Below, piece after piece: positions 7,423 to 15,311 of a stretch of 64,000 nucleotides of DNA. This DNA is from an uncultured Granulosicoccaceae bacterium (GTDB lineage: Bacteria > Pseudomonadota > Gammaproteobacteria > Granulosicoccales > Granulosicoccaceae). A model generated the notes under the pieces. That model saw nothing but the letters and a program-made list of their open reading frames with translations, was not told where the DNA came from and did no database searches. The stretch spans positions 1 to 64,000 of the forward strand of contig CALLMF010000018.1 of NCBI GenBank assembly GCA_938006335.1, written 5' to 3'. The number at the start of each line of letters is the position of its first letter. Within the stretch, counting starts at the first letter, position 1. A program made the position numbers and the translations under genes.

Positions 7423-8441
7423 CCCTGGATCTCGTCGGCGAGCAATGTGATCGCATCGCCCGGGGCGACCATGCTGCCACGTCTGGCGGCCATGACCACA
7501 GCGTTGCGGGGGGCGTGTACCGGTGTGGGAGTATCCCAGGGCGTCGCCGAGTCAACGATATGCGCCAGCACATCCCCGCGATAGATGTTGCGGCCCGGTA
7601 TCGCTCTCATGTGCAGGGCACCGCCCACCGGTGTGGTCACCGAATCGGCCATCGGCGAGCACTGGAACAGACGCGACGCACGCAAGGTCAAGGAGGCGTC
7701 GAGCACTTCGCTTGTGATCAATGCATTGCGGCAGCCGATACGCAACATCTCACGACGCGAGTAGTCGGCCTGGTCCCCTCCGGTACTGACATGCATGTGT
7801 GCAATCCCGCGAGCGTGGCAGGCGTCGCTCAAGGAGCCCGCCCCCGCGGGTGCGTGAACCAGCGGAGCCGGGGATTGCTCGTCATCAAGGCAGATGTCCG
7901 GGCGTTGCGGTGGTACCGGCGGTCGTAGCAAGCGCAGTGACATCGGCGCACCAAAGGCGATACGTGCGTCGTCGGCGATTCGGTCGATGGCGTTGGGCTT
8001 GCTGCCGGTGTGAATGGCGGCGGTGCCACACCACTCCCATTCCAGCGGATCCCCGCCGAGTTCGATGACAAGGTCGGCACCGTCGACGACCTGTTCGACA
8101 ATCGCCTGCTGCAAGATGTGCTGTGCGGCGGGCGTGTGCGTCTGCTCAAAACAGCTGAGCAAGCGCACACAACCGGTGATGGCCGGGGCGTGCAGCTCGC
8201 GCATCAGCTCGGCGACGATCAGCGAAGCATCGAGCGAATCGGCTCTGGCGTGAGCGATGATCGCCACGGTCGGTCCCTGACCGTAGGCAATCTGCGCATG
8301 CGGTATGCGTCGCCACGCAACCGCACCGCTCGTATCGCGCAATGGCAGCTGGAGCACACCGAGCTGACGTCCGGTAGCAGCAGGGTTGACGGCGGAGGAC
8401 GGCGCGAGCGCCAGTGCTTCTGCCATCTGTCGCGTTGTCAC
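7419..8441 (-). CDS. Aspartoacylase/succinylglutamate desuccinylase-like protein, active site degenerate
   Basis: A 340-residue protein with the fold pattern of the AstE/AspA zinc deacylase family. The N-terminal part resembles the carboxypeptidase-like domain, and a C-terminal beta domain (about 250-340) contains the GGALHMRAIPGRNIYRGD segment typical of family members. The zinc site appears lost: the usual HGxE is HARA at 64-67 (His kept, Glu missing), and the usual DLH ligand is replaced by IEL near 126-128. It may therefore bind rather than hydrolyse an acylated compound, or use a different site. Start is GTG at 8441, with GAGGAG about 11 bases upstream; an in-frame ATG is five codons later. 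Overlaps the glycosyltransferase gene by four bases. Confidence 0.72.
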   Translation of the reverse strand: MTTRQMAEALALAPSSAVNPAATGRQLGVLQLPLRDTSGAVAWRRIPHAQIAYGQGPTVAIIAHARADSLDASLIVAELMRELHAPAITGCVRLLSCFEQTHTPAAQHILQQAIVEQVVDGADLVIELGGDPLEWEWCGTAAIHTGSKPNAIDRIADDARIAFGAPMSLRLLRPPVPPQRPDICLDDEQSPAPLVHAPAGAGSLSDACHARGIAHMHVSTGGDQADYSRREMLRIGCRNALITSEVLDASLTLRASRLFQCSPMADSVTTPVGGALHMRAIPGRNIYRGDVLAHIVDSATPWDTPTPVHAPRNAVVMAARRGSMVAPGDAITLLADEIQG

Positions 8442-8481
8442 CTGCCTGTGCTCCTCACTTCTCCGGCGTTACTACAGGAGC

Positions 8482-9165
8482 TTAGTAGGGCGCACGGAAC
8501 GCGTCATCCTCACGTCCTTCAACGATGCTCTTCAGGTAGATCTCCACGCGGCGGTTGCGGCTGCGTCCGGACTTGGACTCGTTGGAGGCCACCGGGTTGT
8601 TCTCGCCATAGCCACGTGTGTTGACACGTGCCTTGTCGACACCACCGTTGAACAGCGCACGCGATACCGAGTCCGCGCGGGATTCGGACAGCTGCTGGTT
8701 GTAGCTTTCCGAGCCCGTGGAATCGGTGTGGCCCAGCAAGTGGATCGCGGTCTTGTCGTACTGGCCGACCACGCCCGCAACCTTCTTGAGACTGTTGCGA
8801 AAGTCCGCACGCACCTTGTCGCTGTTCAGATCAAACGTCGCCTCGGAGCTGAGGTCGAGCTTCAGCGTCTCCTCGTCGACCCGCGTGACCCGAATCTTGG
8901 ACGCACCCAGCTCATCGGCCAAAGTGGTTTCGAGTGACCGCTGCTGCTTGTCCATGTAGTTGCCAACGGCGGCACCGGTCAGTGCGCCGGCTACGGCGCC
9001 GACATAGCGGCCGTTCTTGTCATGGACCTGGTGGCCGATCACAGCTCCTGTCACAGCGCCGATGGCGGCCCCCGCCTTGGCACGACGATTCGGGTCGTCG
9101 GTGGCACAGGCGCTACCGAGTACAACGGCTACGGACAACAGCACGACATTCCTTGAGTACTTCAT
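8482..9165 (-). CDS. OmpA-family lipoprotein with glycine-zipper domain
   Basis: A 227-residue outer-membrane lipoprotein of the YiaD type. A signal ends in a lipobox with Cys20; residues 29-70 form a Gly/Ala-rich zipper (AGAAIGAVTGAVIG and a second copy). The OmpA-like peptidoglycan-binding domain occupies about 105-215, with GHTDSTG at 145-151 and NRRVEI at 204-209. It probably ties the outer membrane to the cell wall. The start is supported by GGGGAGAAAG directly before ATG. Confidence 0.92.
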   Translation of the reverse strand: MKYSRNVVLLSVAVVLGSACATDDPNRRAKAGAAIGAVTGAVIGHQVHDKNGRYVGAVAGALTGAAVGNYMDKQQRSLETTLADELGASKIRVTRVDEETLKLDLSSEATFDLNSDKVRADFRNSLKKVAGVVGQYDKTAIHLLGHTDSTGSESYNQQLSESRADSVSRALFNGGVDKARVNTRGYGENNPVASNESKSGRSRNRRVEIYLKSIVEGREDDAFRAPY

Positions 9166-9390
9166 CTTTCTCCCCTCGCTGAATTCACGCGCTATTAGGT
9201 GCGCGTTTGATAGGGGGTGTCGGCGGAATGGCGCATCTATCGAGTGCGCGGGCGTGCTCCTGGTCGCAAACTGAGTAGCATCCTCAAGCGCGGTCCCAAG
9301 CTGTGGATCAGCTCTCTCGTGGACGTATCATCGGTGCGTCGACGGCATCACGAAACGGCCGCGAGCCTCCTCTACGAATGAATAAACGCC

Positions 9391-9765
9391 ATGACCGATA
9401 ACGAAGACAGCGGACCAGCAAGCCTTGCACCCCAGATCAGTTGGGACCAGTTCGAACAGGTCGAGCTGAGGGTGGGTACGGTCTGCGCGGTGGAGCCGTT
9501 TCCGGAGGCGCGGCGGCCGGCCTGGAAGCTCACCGTGGACTTCGGCGAGGCAATCGGAACACGTCGATCCAGCGCCCAGATCACCGACCTTTATGACGCC
9601 GAGGCCTTGATGGGGCGTCAGGTCATGGCGGTGCTCAACTTCCCGAAAAAGCAGATCGGCCCCTTCATGTCGGAATGCCTGGTCACCGGCCTTGCGCGCA
9701 AGGATGGTGCGATCGTGCTGGTGGGGCCGGACCGACACGTGCCCGATGGCGCCAAGCTTTGTTGA
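9391..9765 (+). CDS. csaA: CsaA-type tRNA-binding/chaperone-like protein
   Basis: A 124-residue protein consisting of a single OB-fold EMAP/tRNA-binding domain, the usual CsaA architecture and size apart from about ten extra N-terminal residues. The family binds tRNA and in some bacteria has export-chaperone activity. Markers are the VELRVGTV segment, SSAQIT, and NFPKKQIGPFMSE near the C terminus. It is flanked by genes on the opposite strand and so is probably expressed alone. Confidence 0.88.
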   Translation: MTDNEDSGPASLAPQISWDQFEQVELRVGTVCAVEPFPEARRPAWKLTVDFGEAIGTRRSSAQITDLYDAEALMGRQVMAVLNFPKKQIGPFMSECLVTGLARKDGAIVLVGPDRHVPDGAKLC

Positions 9766-9793
9766 GCCAGACCGAGGCTCAGCGCACGACGCT

Positions 9794-10621
9794 TCAGCCC
9801 TTGGCGAGGTCTTCCGCGCAGCTGTAGCGATGCGGTGTCACCGCCGTGAGCCCTTGTCGCGGATCAATGGCAAACAGCTGTTGCCCGCGACACGGGGGCG
9901 CATCCGATGCACCGCTGGCCGATTCGACCACGGTGCTCAGGCGTACCGCGCCCGAGCGGTCAATGTCCTGGATGATGGCGCGTTGCACCGTTGCCTCGCT
10001 CTGGTCGATCGCGCTGATCAGGTTCTCGATGTAGGCCACGGTTTGCCACGGGCGGGCATCGGTGCTCTGATCTCCGGAGCTATCGATGACGACATTCAAG
10101 GCGTCCCGCTCGCCGGACTTGCCGAGCCACTGCACGGCGATCAATCGGCTGCCGTCAAAGTGGACAGGCCCGACGGCTACGCGCAAGGAGTCCGGGCCTC
10201 CATCGGGGCGACGGCGGCGTTCACGCAGTAGCGTGTCCAGTTGTTCGCGTTGGGCGTTGTTGAGTTCCGACAGGTCATCGTCGGTAGGCCAGGCGGAGCA
10301 CTCAAAGCCCCACTGTTCGGTGTACTTCTGGACGAGCTCCACGGTCTTGTCCGAGCAGAACAGGGTGCTGTTGTCGGCGTACCAGAGCACGCGCCGCTCG
10401 CCACCGGCGGGCGTCACGCTGACTTCGCACAGGTGCTGCTGCCCCGGGATATCGAGGCGCAGGTGGCGCTTGTCGCCCGGAACTTCGCAGGTGTAATCGG
10501 CCGCCTGGGCGGCGCCGGACGCAAGACCTGCGGCAACGACGAGTAGTGAGCCAATGATGCCCTTGAGGCTGACGGCCCTGACTCGCGGGGCGGGAAAGTG
10601 GACGTCGGCGGAGCGATTCAC
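9794..10621 (-). CDS. Secreted cysteine-containing protein of unknown function
   Basis: A 275-residue protein with a signal peptide ending around AAQAADYTC (about residue 41). The mature part has several cysteines (CEV, CEVS, FCSD, FECSAW, PPCRG, YSCAE), suggesting disulphides in the periplasm. I do not recognise a family. Its GTG start overlaps the stop of the dehydrogenase gene by four bases (GTGA), so it is translationally coupled as the last gene of the dctP-dctQ-dctM-dehydrogenase operon. Confidence 0.7.
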   Translation of the reverse strand: MNRSADVHFPAPRVRAVSLKGIIGSLLVVAAGLASGAAQAADYTCEVPGDKRHLRLDIPGQQHLCEVSVTPAGGERRVLWYADNSTLFCSDKTVELVQKYTEQWGFECSAWPTDDDLSELNNAQREQLDTLLRERRRRPDGGPDSLRVAVGPVHFDGSRLIAVQWLGKSGERDALNVVIDSSGDQSTDARPWQTVAYIENLISAIDQSEATVQRAIIQDIDRSGAVRLSTVVESASGASDAPPCRGQQLFAIDPRQGLTAVTPHRYSCAEDLAKG

Positions 10622-11628
10622 GTTGGCAGGTTCTGACTTTCAGGCAACAGGATGATTTTGGCTGCTGTGGCGGTGCCGCCTGCGAGTGTCTCGAAGCTGG
10701 CCGCCCCGGCATCCAGCGGACGAGTCTCAACCCAATCCAGAGATCCGAGGGCACCGCGTCGCAGCAGGTCCAAGGATACCGTCAGGTCGCGAGGCGTGTA
10801 AGTGTAGTTACCTGCGAAGACAATTTCGGCGAGTGTCAGTCGGCGGGTGTCCAGCCCGTCCTTGTTGTCCTGCAGTCCGATGTGCGAGATCACACCACCA
10901 CTGCGACAGCAGCGGCTGGAATCGCGCCGCGTGGCGCCACTGCCTACCGCATCGACCACGAGGTCAAAATGGTTGTCGCGAGCCGGTGTGTCGATGGGGT
11001 TGATGACGTCAGCAAAGCCGAGCCCCTCGAGCATGGCCCGCCGCGGTGCGGCGGTCTCGGCAATGACCATCTCCGGCACGCCCTTGTCGCGCAGGATCAG
11101 CGCTGCCAGCACGCCGATGGCACCACCACCGATCACCAGCACCGGGGACTCCGACACCGGCCGCCTGGCCAGACGCTCGGCCAGCGCCACGGCGTGCACG
11201 GCCACCGCCGTCGGCTCCATCAGGCTCGCCTCGACGCTGCCAAGGTCATCCGGCAGGGCAAAGAGGTTGCTCGTGGGGGCCGCAACAAACTCGGCAAAGC
11301 CGCCCGGGCGACCGAGGCCCAAGAGGTCCCGCTGACTGCAGAGATTGGCCTCTCCTTCCAGGCAATCGCGGCAGCGGCCACAGCCGACCAGCGGATTGAT
11401 GGCGACGCGCTGTCCGGCCATCGGCCCGTCGACCACGGTGCCTGCGAGCTCATGCCCGAGTATCAGCGGCGGCACACGTCGTTCGTCGTGGCCGTGCCAG
11501 GCGTGCAGATCGGACCCGCAGATGCCTGCGGCATCGACGCGCACCAGGGTTTCATCAGCCTGTGGGCGCGGCTTGGGTTCGTCACGGATATCGAGGGTGC
11601 AGGCCCCCGTATACACAAGAGCTTTCAT
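10618..11628 (-). CDS. Zinc-dependent medium-chain alcohol/polyol dehydrogenase
   Basis: A 336-residue NAD(P)-dependent dehydrogenase of the sorbitol/threonine dehydrogenase branch. Catalytic zinc ligands Cys37, His59 and Glu60 (GHE) are present, Glu138 is in the MEPTAVAVHA segment, structural zinc cysteines are at 83, 86, 89 and 97, and a GGGAIG cofactor-binding loop is at 167-172. It should oxidise a secondary alcohol such as a polyol or hydroxy acid. It starts 44 bases after dctM, which suggests that it processes the compound imported by the TRAP system; the compound itself cannot be read from the sequence. Confidence 0.88.
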   Translation of the reverse strand: MKALVYTGACTLDIRDEPKPRPQADETLVRVDAAGICGSDLHAWHGHDERRVPPLILGHELAGTVVDGPMAGQRVAINPLVGCGRCRDCLEGEANLCSQRDLLGLGRPGGFAEFVAAPTSNLFALPDDLGSVEASLMEPTAVAVHAVALAERLARRPVSESPVLVIGGGAIGVLAALILRDKGVPEMVIAETAAPRRAMLEGLGFADVINPIDTPARDNHFDLVVDAVGSGATRRDSSRCCRSGGVISHIGLQDNKDGLDTRRLTLAEIVFAGNYTYTPRDLTVSLDLLRRGALGSLDWVETRPLDAGAASFETLAGGTATAAKIILLPESQNLPT

Positions 11629-11672
11629 GGATCAGACCGTCGATGGAGTGAGGGCGGGCGTACCCGAGCGGA

Positions 11673-13034
11673 CTACTCCGGACGGGAGTCGAGCCACCCG
11701 GGCAACCACAGTGCAATCTCGGGGATGGCGATGATCAGGATCAGGCCGATCAGCTGCAGCACCATGAATTGCATCATGCCGAAGTAGATGTCCTTGAGGT
11801 CCCACTCGGGCACCACGCCCTTGAGGAAGTAGGCCGACAATGCCACCGGTGGACTCAGCCAGGCCGTCTGCAGATTGACCGCCACCAGTATTCCGAACCA
11901 GAGCAGACGCTGCGTCGGGTCCTCCAGAATGCCGGTGAAGGGCAGGCTTTCGATCAGCGGCAGGGTGATCGGTACGATGATCAATACGATCGGCACCCAC
12001 TCCAACGGCCAGCCCAGGAGGAAGATCAGCGCCATCACCATCAGCAGGATGGCGTAGGGCGGCAGGTCGAGGGTCAACAGATAGTCGGTGAGCATGCCGG
12101 GGGTGCCGAGCTTGGAGAACACCGCACCAAAGAAGTTGCTGGCAGCGACCAGGAACAGGATCAGCACCGAGATTTCCAGTGTCTTGATCAGTGCATCCTT
12201 GAAGCCCTGCCAGGTCATGCGCCCGTAGGCGATGGTCAACATGAAGGAGCCGAAGGCGCCCATTGCCGCGCCTTCGGTCGGTGTGGCAAAACCGAACAGG
12301 ATGCTGCCGAGCGCGCAACCAACGAGCAGCGCCGGCGGTACGAGTCCCAGAAAGAACTCGCGTGCAATGACCCACATGGACGAAGCACGCATCTCGACCG
12401 GCAGTGCAGGCCCCAGTGACGGGTTCAGGTTGCAGCGCACCAGGGCATAGCCCACGTACAGCAGCGCCATCATCACACCCGGCACGATGGCCGCGGCAAA
12501 GAGGCTGGTGACAGGCACTTCGAGAATCGGCCCCATGACCAGCAGCATGATGCTGGGCGGAATCAATATGCCGAGGGTGCCACCTGCGGTGATGGCGCCG
12601 GCGGCAAGCTTTACGTCATAGCCCGACTTGTTCATGGTCTTGGCGGCCATGATGCCGAGGATGGTGACCGAGGCGCCGACGATGCCGGTGGCTGCCGCAA
12701 AGATCGTGGAGACAAACAGCACCGCGATATACAGCGCACCACGCACCCGCGACAGCATCAGCTGCACGGCGGTGAACAAGCGCTCCATGAGCTGCGCCTG
12801 CTCCATCAATATCCCCATCAATATGAACAAGGGCACCGCCGCGAGGGTCTGCTCCATCATGGCGCCGGAGAACTGCAGGGTCTCCAGATAGAAGGTGAGC
12901 TCCCAGCGGGGCCACATGCCCCAGACACCGAACACGGTGCCCAGGAAGATCAGCGTGAAGCTGATTGGAAAGCCCACGAAGATCGCGAACAGCATGGCTG
13001 CGATCATCCACAGCCCGATGATTTCAGGGCTCAT
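11673..13034 (-). CDS. dctM: TRAP transporter large permease (DctM/FcbT3-like)
   Basis: Integral membrane subunit (453 residues, about 12-13 membrane segments) that couples sodium or proton flow to uptake of a carboxylate-type solute. It has the typical DctM opening with MSPEIIG, the GILIPPSIML segment and a second FATPTEGAAMG repeat. The start is fixed at ATG 13034 by a four-base ATGA overlap with dctQ and a GGGAGA sequence just upstream; longer starts would run further into dctQ. It is most like the mannitol/chloroaromatic/alpha-keto acid TRAP subgroup. Confidence 0.92.
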   Translation of the reverse strand: MSPEIIGLWMIAAMLFAIFVGFPISFTLIFLGTVFGVWGMWPRWELTFYLETLQFSGAMMEQTLAAVPLFILMGILMEQAQLMERLFTAVQLMLSRVRGALYIAVLFVSTIFAAATGIVGASVTILGIMAAKTMNKSGYDVKLAAGAITAGGTLGILIPPSIMLLVMGPILEVPVTSLFAAAIVPGVMMALLYVGYALVRCNLNPSLGPALPVEMRASSMWVIAREFFLGLVPPALLVGCALGSILFGFATPTEGAAMGAFGSFMLTIAYGRMTWQGFKDALIKTLEISVLILFLVAASNFFGAVFSKLGTPGMLTDYLLTLDLPPYAILLMVMALIFLLGWPLEWVPIVLIIVPITLPLIESLPFTGILEDPTQRLLWFGILVAVNLQTAWLSPPVALSAYFLKGVVPEWDLKDIYFGMMQFMVLQLIGLILIIAIPEIALWLPGWLDSRPE

Positions 13035-13717
13035 ACCGGCCATCTCCCGCGGGTGGCCGCGTACCATGATTTCAGGATCTCGGACACGCCTTGCAGTATC
13101 AGCAAGCCAACCCCGATGGGTATTGCGCTACGCACCGGGCCCAGCAAGGGCATCCAGGCGGTGTCCATTGCGCGTTGCCCACGCGACCAGGCGGACCAGG
13201 CGTATTCGGCGCCGTAGTAGAACAGCGCGATCATGCCGGTCATGAACAAGGTGCAGTACAAGAACAGGTCTACGATGCCTTGCGTGCGATCGGACCAGTT
13301 GCGGTAGATGAAGTCCGCGCGGATGTGTACCCCGCGCGACAGGGCGTAGGCCGCCCCGAGCATGAACATCGCGCCGTACAGCATGCGGCTGACATCGTAG
13401 GCCCACAAGGTGGGGCTTGGCTGCACGAGGCTTTCGGCTTCGGGGTCTGTGATCATGCGCCACATCTCGGCAGGCCAGAGCGTCACGTCCAGACCGAACT
13501 TGCGGACCATGACCTCGTACACCATGGCAAGACATAGCGGTACGACAAACCAGGAGACGATCTTTCCGACCCAGCCGTTGAGCGTATCGATGAAGCCGAT
13601 GATGCTGCGGTGCGAGGCACGCATGTCATCCGGCAATTCGCCGGGTGCTGCGCTGCGTCGCTCGGCGATCAACTCGTCGGCGATCTCCAGCTTGTTCGGA
13701 TCGACCTCTTCTGCCAT
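13031..13717 (-). CDS. dctQ: TRAP transporter small permease (DctQ-like)
   Basis: A 228-residue small membrane subunit that joins the substrate-binding protein and large permease. Four membrane segments are visible after a roughly 50-residue charged N-terminal extension; the YEVMVRK and GVHIRADFIY segments are typical of DctQ. The ATG at 13717 has AAGGAA about 11 bases upstream; a longer reading adds twelve unlikely residues. It lies after the dctP terminator and overlaps dctM. Confidence 0.88.
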   Translation of the reverse strand: MAEEVDPNKLEIADELIAERRSAAPGELPDDMRASHRSIIGFIDTLNGWVGKIVSWFVVPLCLAMVYEVMVRKFGLDVTLWPAEMWRMITDPEAESLVQPSPTLWAYDVSRMLYGAMFMLGAAYALSRGVHIRADFIYRNWSDRTQGIVDLFLYCTLFMTGMIALFYYGAEYAWSAWSRGQRAMDTAWMPLLGPVRSAIPIGVGLLILQGVSEILKSWYAATRGRWPV

Positions 13718-13933
13718 GTCAAACAATTTCCTTGTGACGCGTCGACCGAGCATCCCTGGCGCATCGCTGGCGCCTTAATGGCGCATTGATGGCAAACGGG
13801 GTGGGTCGATATGACGGTCAAGATGAAGCGCGCGCGACACTGTGTGCATTGATGCACCGGGTCGCGTTACCTGCGCGAGGGGCCAGGCGGGCGAGGGGAA
13901 CGTTACGCCCTCGGAATTACGACAACTGACAAT

Positions 13934-13967
13934 AAAAAGGGGAGCCCCGGAAATACAGGGGCTCCCC
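13934..13967 (-). terminator. Intrinsic terminator between dctP and dctQ
   Basis: Perfect 10-bp stem: GGGGAGCCCC at 13939-13948 and GGGGCTCCCC at 13958-13967, loop of nine. On the minus strand it is followed directly by five T residues (13938-13934). It sits 15 bases after the dctP stop. A partial terminator here would give high dctP and lower permease expression, the usual ratio need in TRAP operons. Confidence 0.88.
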
Positions 13968-13982
13968 GATCGTACTAACGGC

Positions 13983-15092
13983 TTACTTGCTGTTGGCGTA
14001 CGCCGAGCCGAGTGCCGCGTTGGAGGTCTGGGCACCTGCCCAGAACGGTACGGCGATGTCGGCAAATTCCTTCATGGAGTCCCAGACTTCAGAGAAGAAC
14101 TCGTTGTCGGCAGCGTTCTTCTCGAGCGTGGCATTGGCCGCAGCCATGTACTCGGTGAAGTAGTCAGCCGGTGTGTCATGCAGGATCACACCTTCGTTCT
14201 CGGTGAGGTCCTTGAGCGCTTTACCGTTTTCGTAGATGCGGTAGCTCATGGAACGTGACAACGAGGCATCAGCGGCGACTTCCATCGCTCGTTGCTGCAG
14301 CGGTGTCAGTGAATCCCAGATGTCGCCATTGATGTACATGTCGGCGTTGACCACGACCTGGTGCAGGCCCTGGAGGTAGTAGTGCTTGAGCACCTTCTGG
14401 AAACCGAACACGCTGTCGGGCTTCGGGCAGCACCACTCGGCTGCGTCGATGGTGCCTTTTTCCAGCGCGGGCAGGATGTCCGGTCCACCCATGGCAACAG
14501 CCGCGACACCGATGTCGTTGTAGGTCTGGCCCGGGATGCCCGGAGGTGCGCGGAAACGCAGCTTGCGGAAGTCATCCATCGATTCGATCGGCTCCTTGAA
14601 CCAACCGAGCGCTTCTGGTCCAACCGGCTGCAGCATCAGGCCCTTGACGTTGACGCCCATCTCGTCCCACAGACGGTCATAGAGTTCACGACCACCGCCG
14701 TACTGGAACCACGACAGGAAGGCGATGTTGTCGATACCGACACCGGCACCCGCAACAGGTGAGCCGAACAGCATGGCTGCCGGGTGCTGGCCTGACCAGT
14801 AGTGCGTCCAGGCAAAGCCGCCGTCGAGCAGACCCTTGTCGACCGCGTCGATGATTTCGGTGTTCGGGACAACAGAGCCGCCGGGCAGAACTTCGATGAT
14901 GACTTCGCCGTCGGTCAGATCGGACACGGCCTGAGCGTATTCCTTGACCATGACGATCTCATCGGACTTGTCCGAGAGTACCGACTGGATCTGGATCGTG
15001 GTGGCTGCTAGGGCATCGGTGCTGGCAAGCGATACAACCGCTGCCAGTGCGCCGGCTACTGCCGACAGCCGCCCGTGACGAGCTTTGAGCAT
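13983..15092 (-). CDS. dctP: TRAP transporter periplasmic substrate-binding protein (DctP/TakP-like)
   Basis: Periplasmic solute receptor of 369 residues from ATG 15092, with GGAG eight bases upstream and a signal peptide of about 29 residues ending ALA. The FRAPPG segment (about 180-185) contains the family arginine that usually holds the ligand carboxylate. The WCCPKPDSVFGFQKV and QVVVNADMY blocks resemble the TakP/FcbT1 group that includes alpha-keto acid receptors. The ligand here is unknown but probably an organic acid. First gene of the operon. Confidence 0.92.
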   Translation of the reverse strand: MLKARHGRLSAVAGALAAVVSLASTDALAATTIQIQSVLSDKSDEIVMVKEYAQAVSDLTDGEVIIEVLPGGSVVPNTEIIDAVDKGLLDGGFAWTHYWSGQHPAAMLFGSPVAGAGVGIDNIAFLSWFQYGGGRELYDRLWDEMGVNVKGLMLQPVGPEALGWFKEPIESMDDFRKLRFRAPPGIPGQTYNDIGVAAVAMGGPDILPALEKGTIDAAEWCCPKPDSVFGFQKVLKHYYLQGLHQVVVNADMYINGDIWDSLTPLQQRAMEVAADASLSRSMSYRIYENGKALKDLTENEGVILHDTPADYFTEYMAAANATLEKNAADNEFFSEVWDSMKEFADIAVPFWAGAQTSNAALGSAYANSK

Positions 15093-15246
15093 GTGAAAGT
15101 CTCCAAGGTGGTTCACGTGCCGATCTGAATACGGCACTGTGGATAGAGACCACCGTGTCGACGTTGATATGTCAGATGGGTGGTCGAATCACGGGAAACC
15201 CGCACAGGGTTTTCCGACCCGGAGAGCGTCGCACTCGCGGCAGTAC

Positions 15247-15288
15247 ATTGTCAATTAAACAATCACAGGTTCCATTAATGCACGGAAC
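15247..15288 (-). promoter_or_regulatory. Two inverted repeats upstream of dctP, candidate operators
   Basis: ATTGT (15247-15251) and ACAAT (15259-15263) form one dyad, and GTTCC (15269-15273) with GGAAC (15284-15288) forms a second. Both lie 155-197 bases upstream of the dctP ATG in the only sizeable gap before the operon. The first overlaps a TTGACA (15249-15254 on the minus strand), but no good -10 hexamer lies at the expected distance. No regulator gene is adjacent. Confidence 0.4.
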
Positions 15289-15311
15289 AAATCCGTTGGG
15301 GTCAGTGCCGA

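Noticed and set aside
15226..15254. TTGACA upstream of dctP as a sigma70 promoter
   Set aside because: No acceptable -10 hexamer at 15-19 bases; kept only as part of a possible operator.
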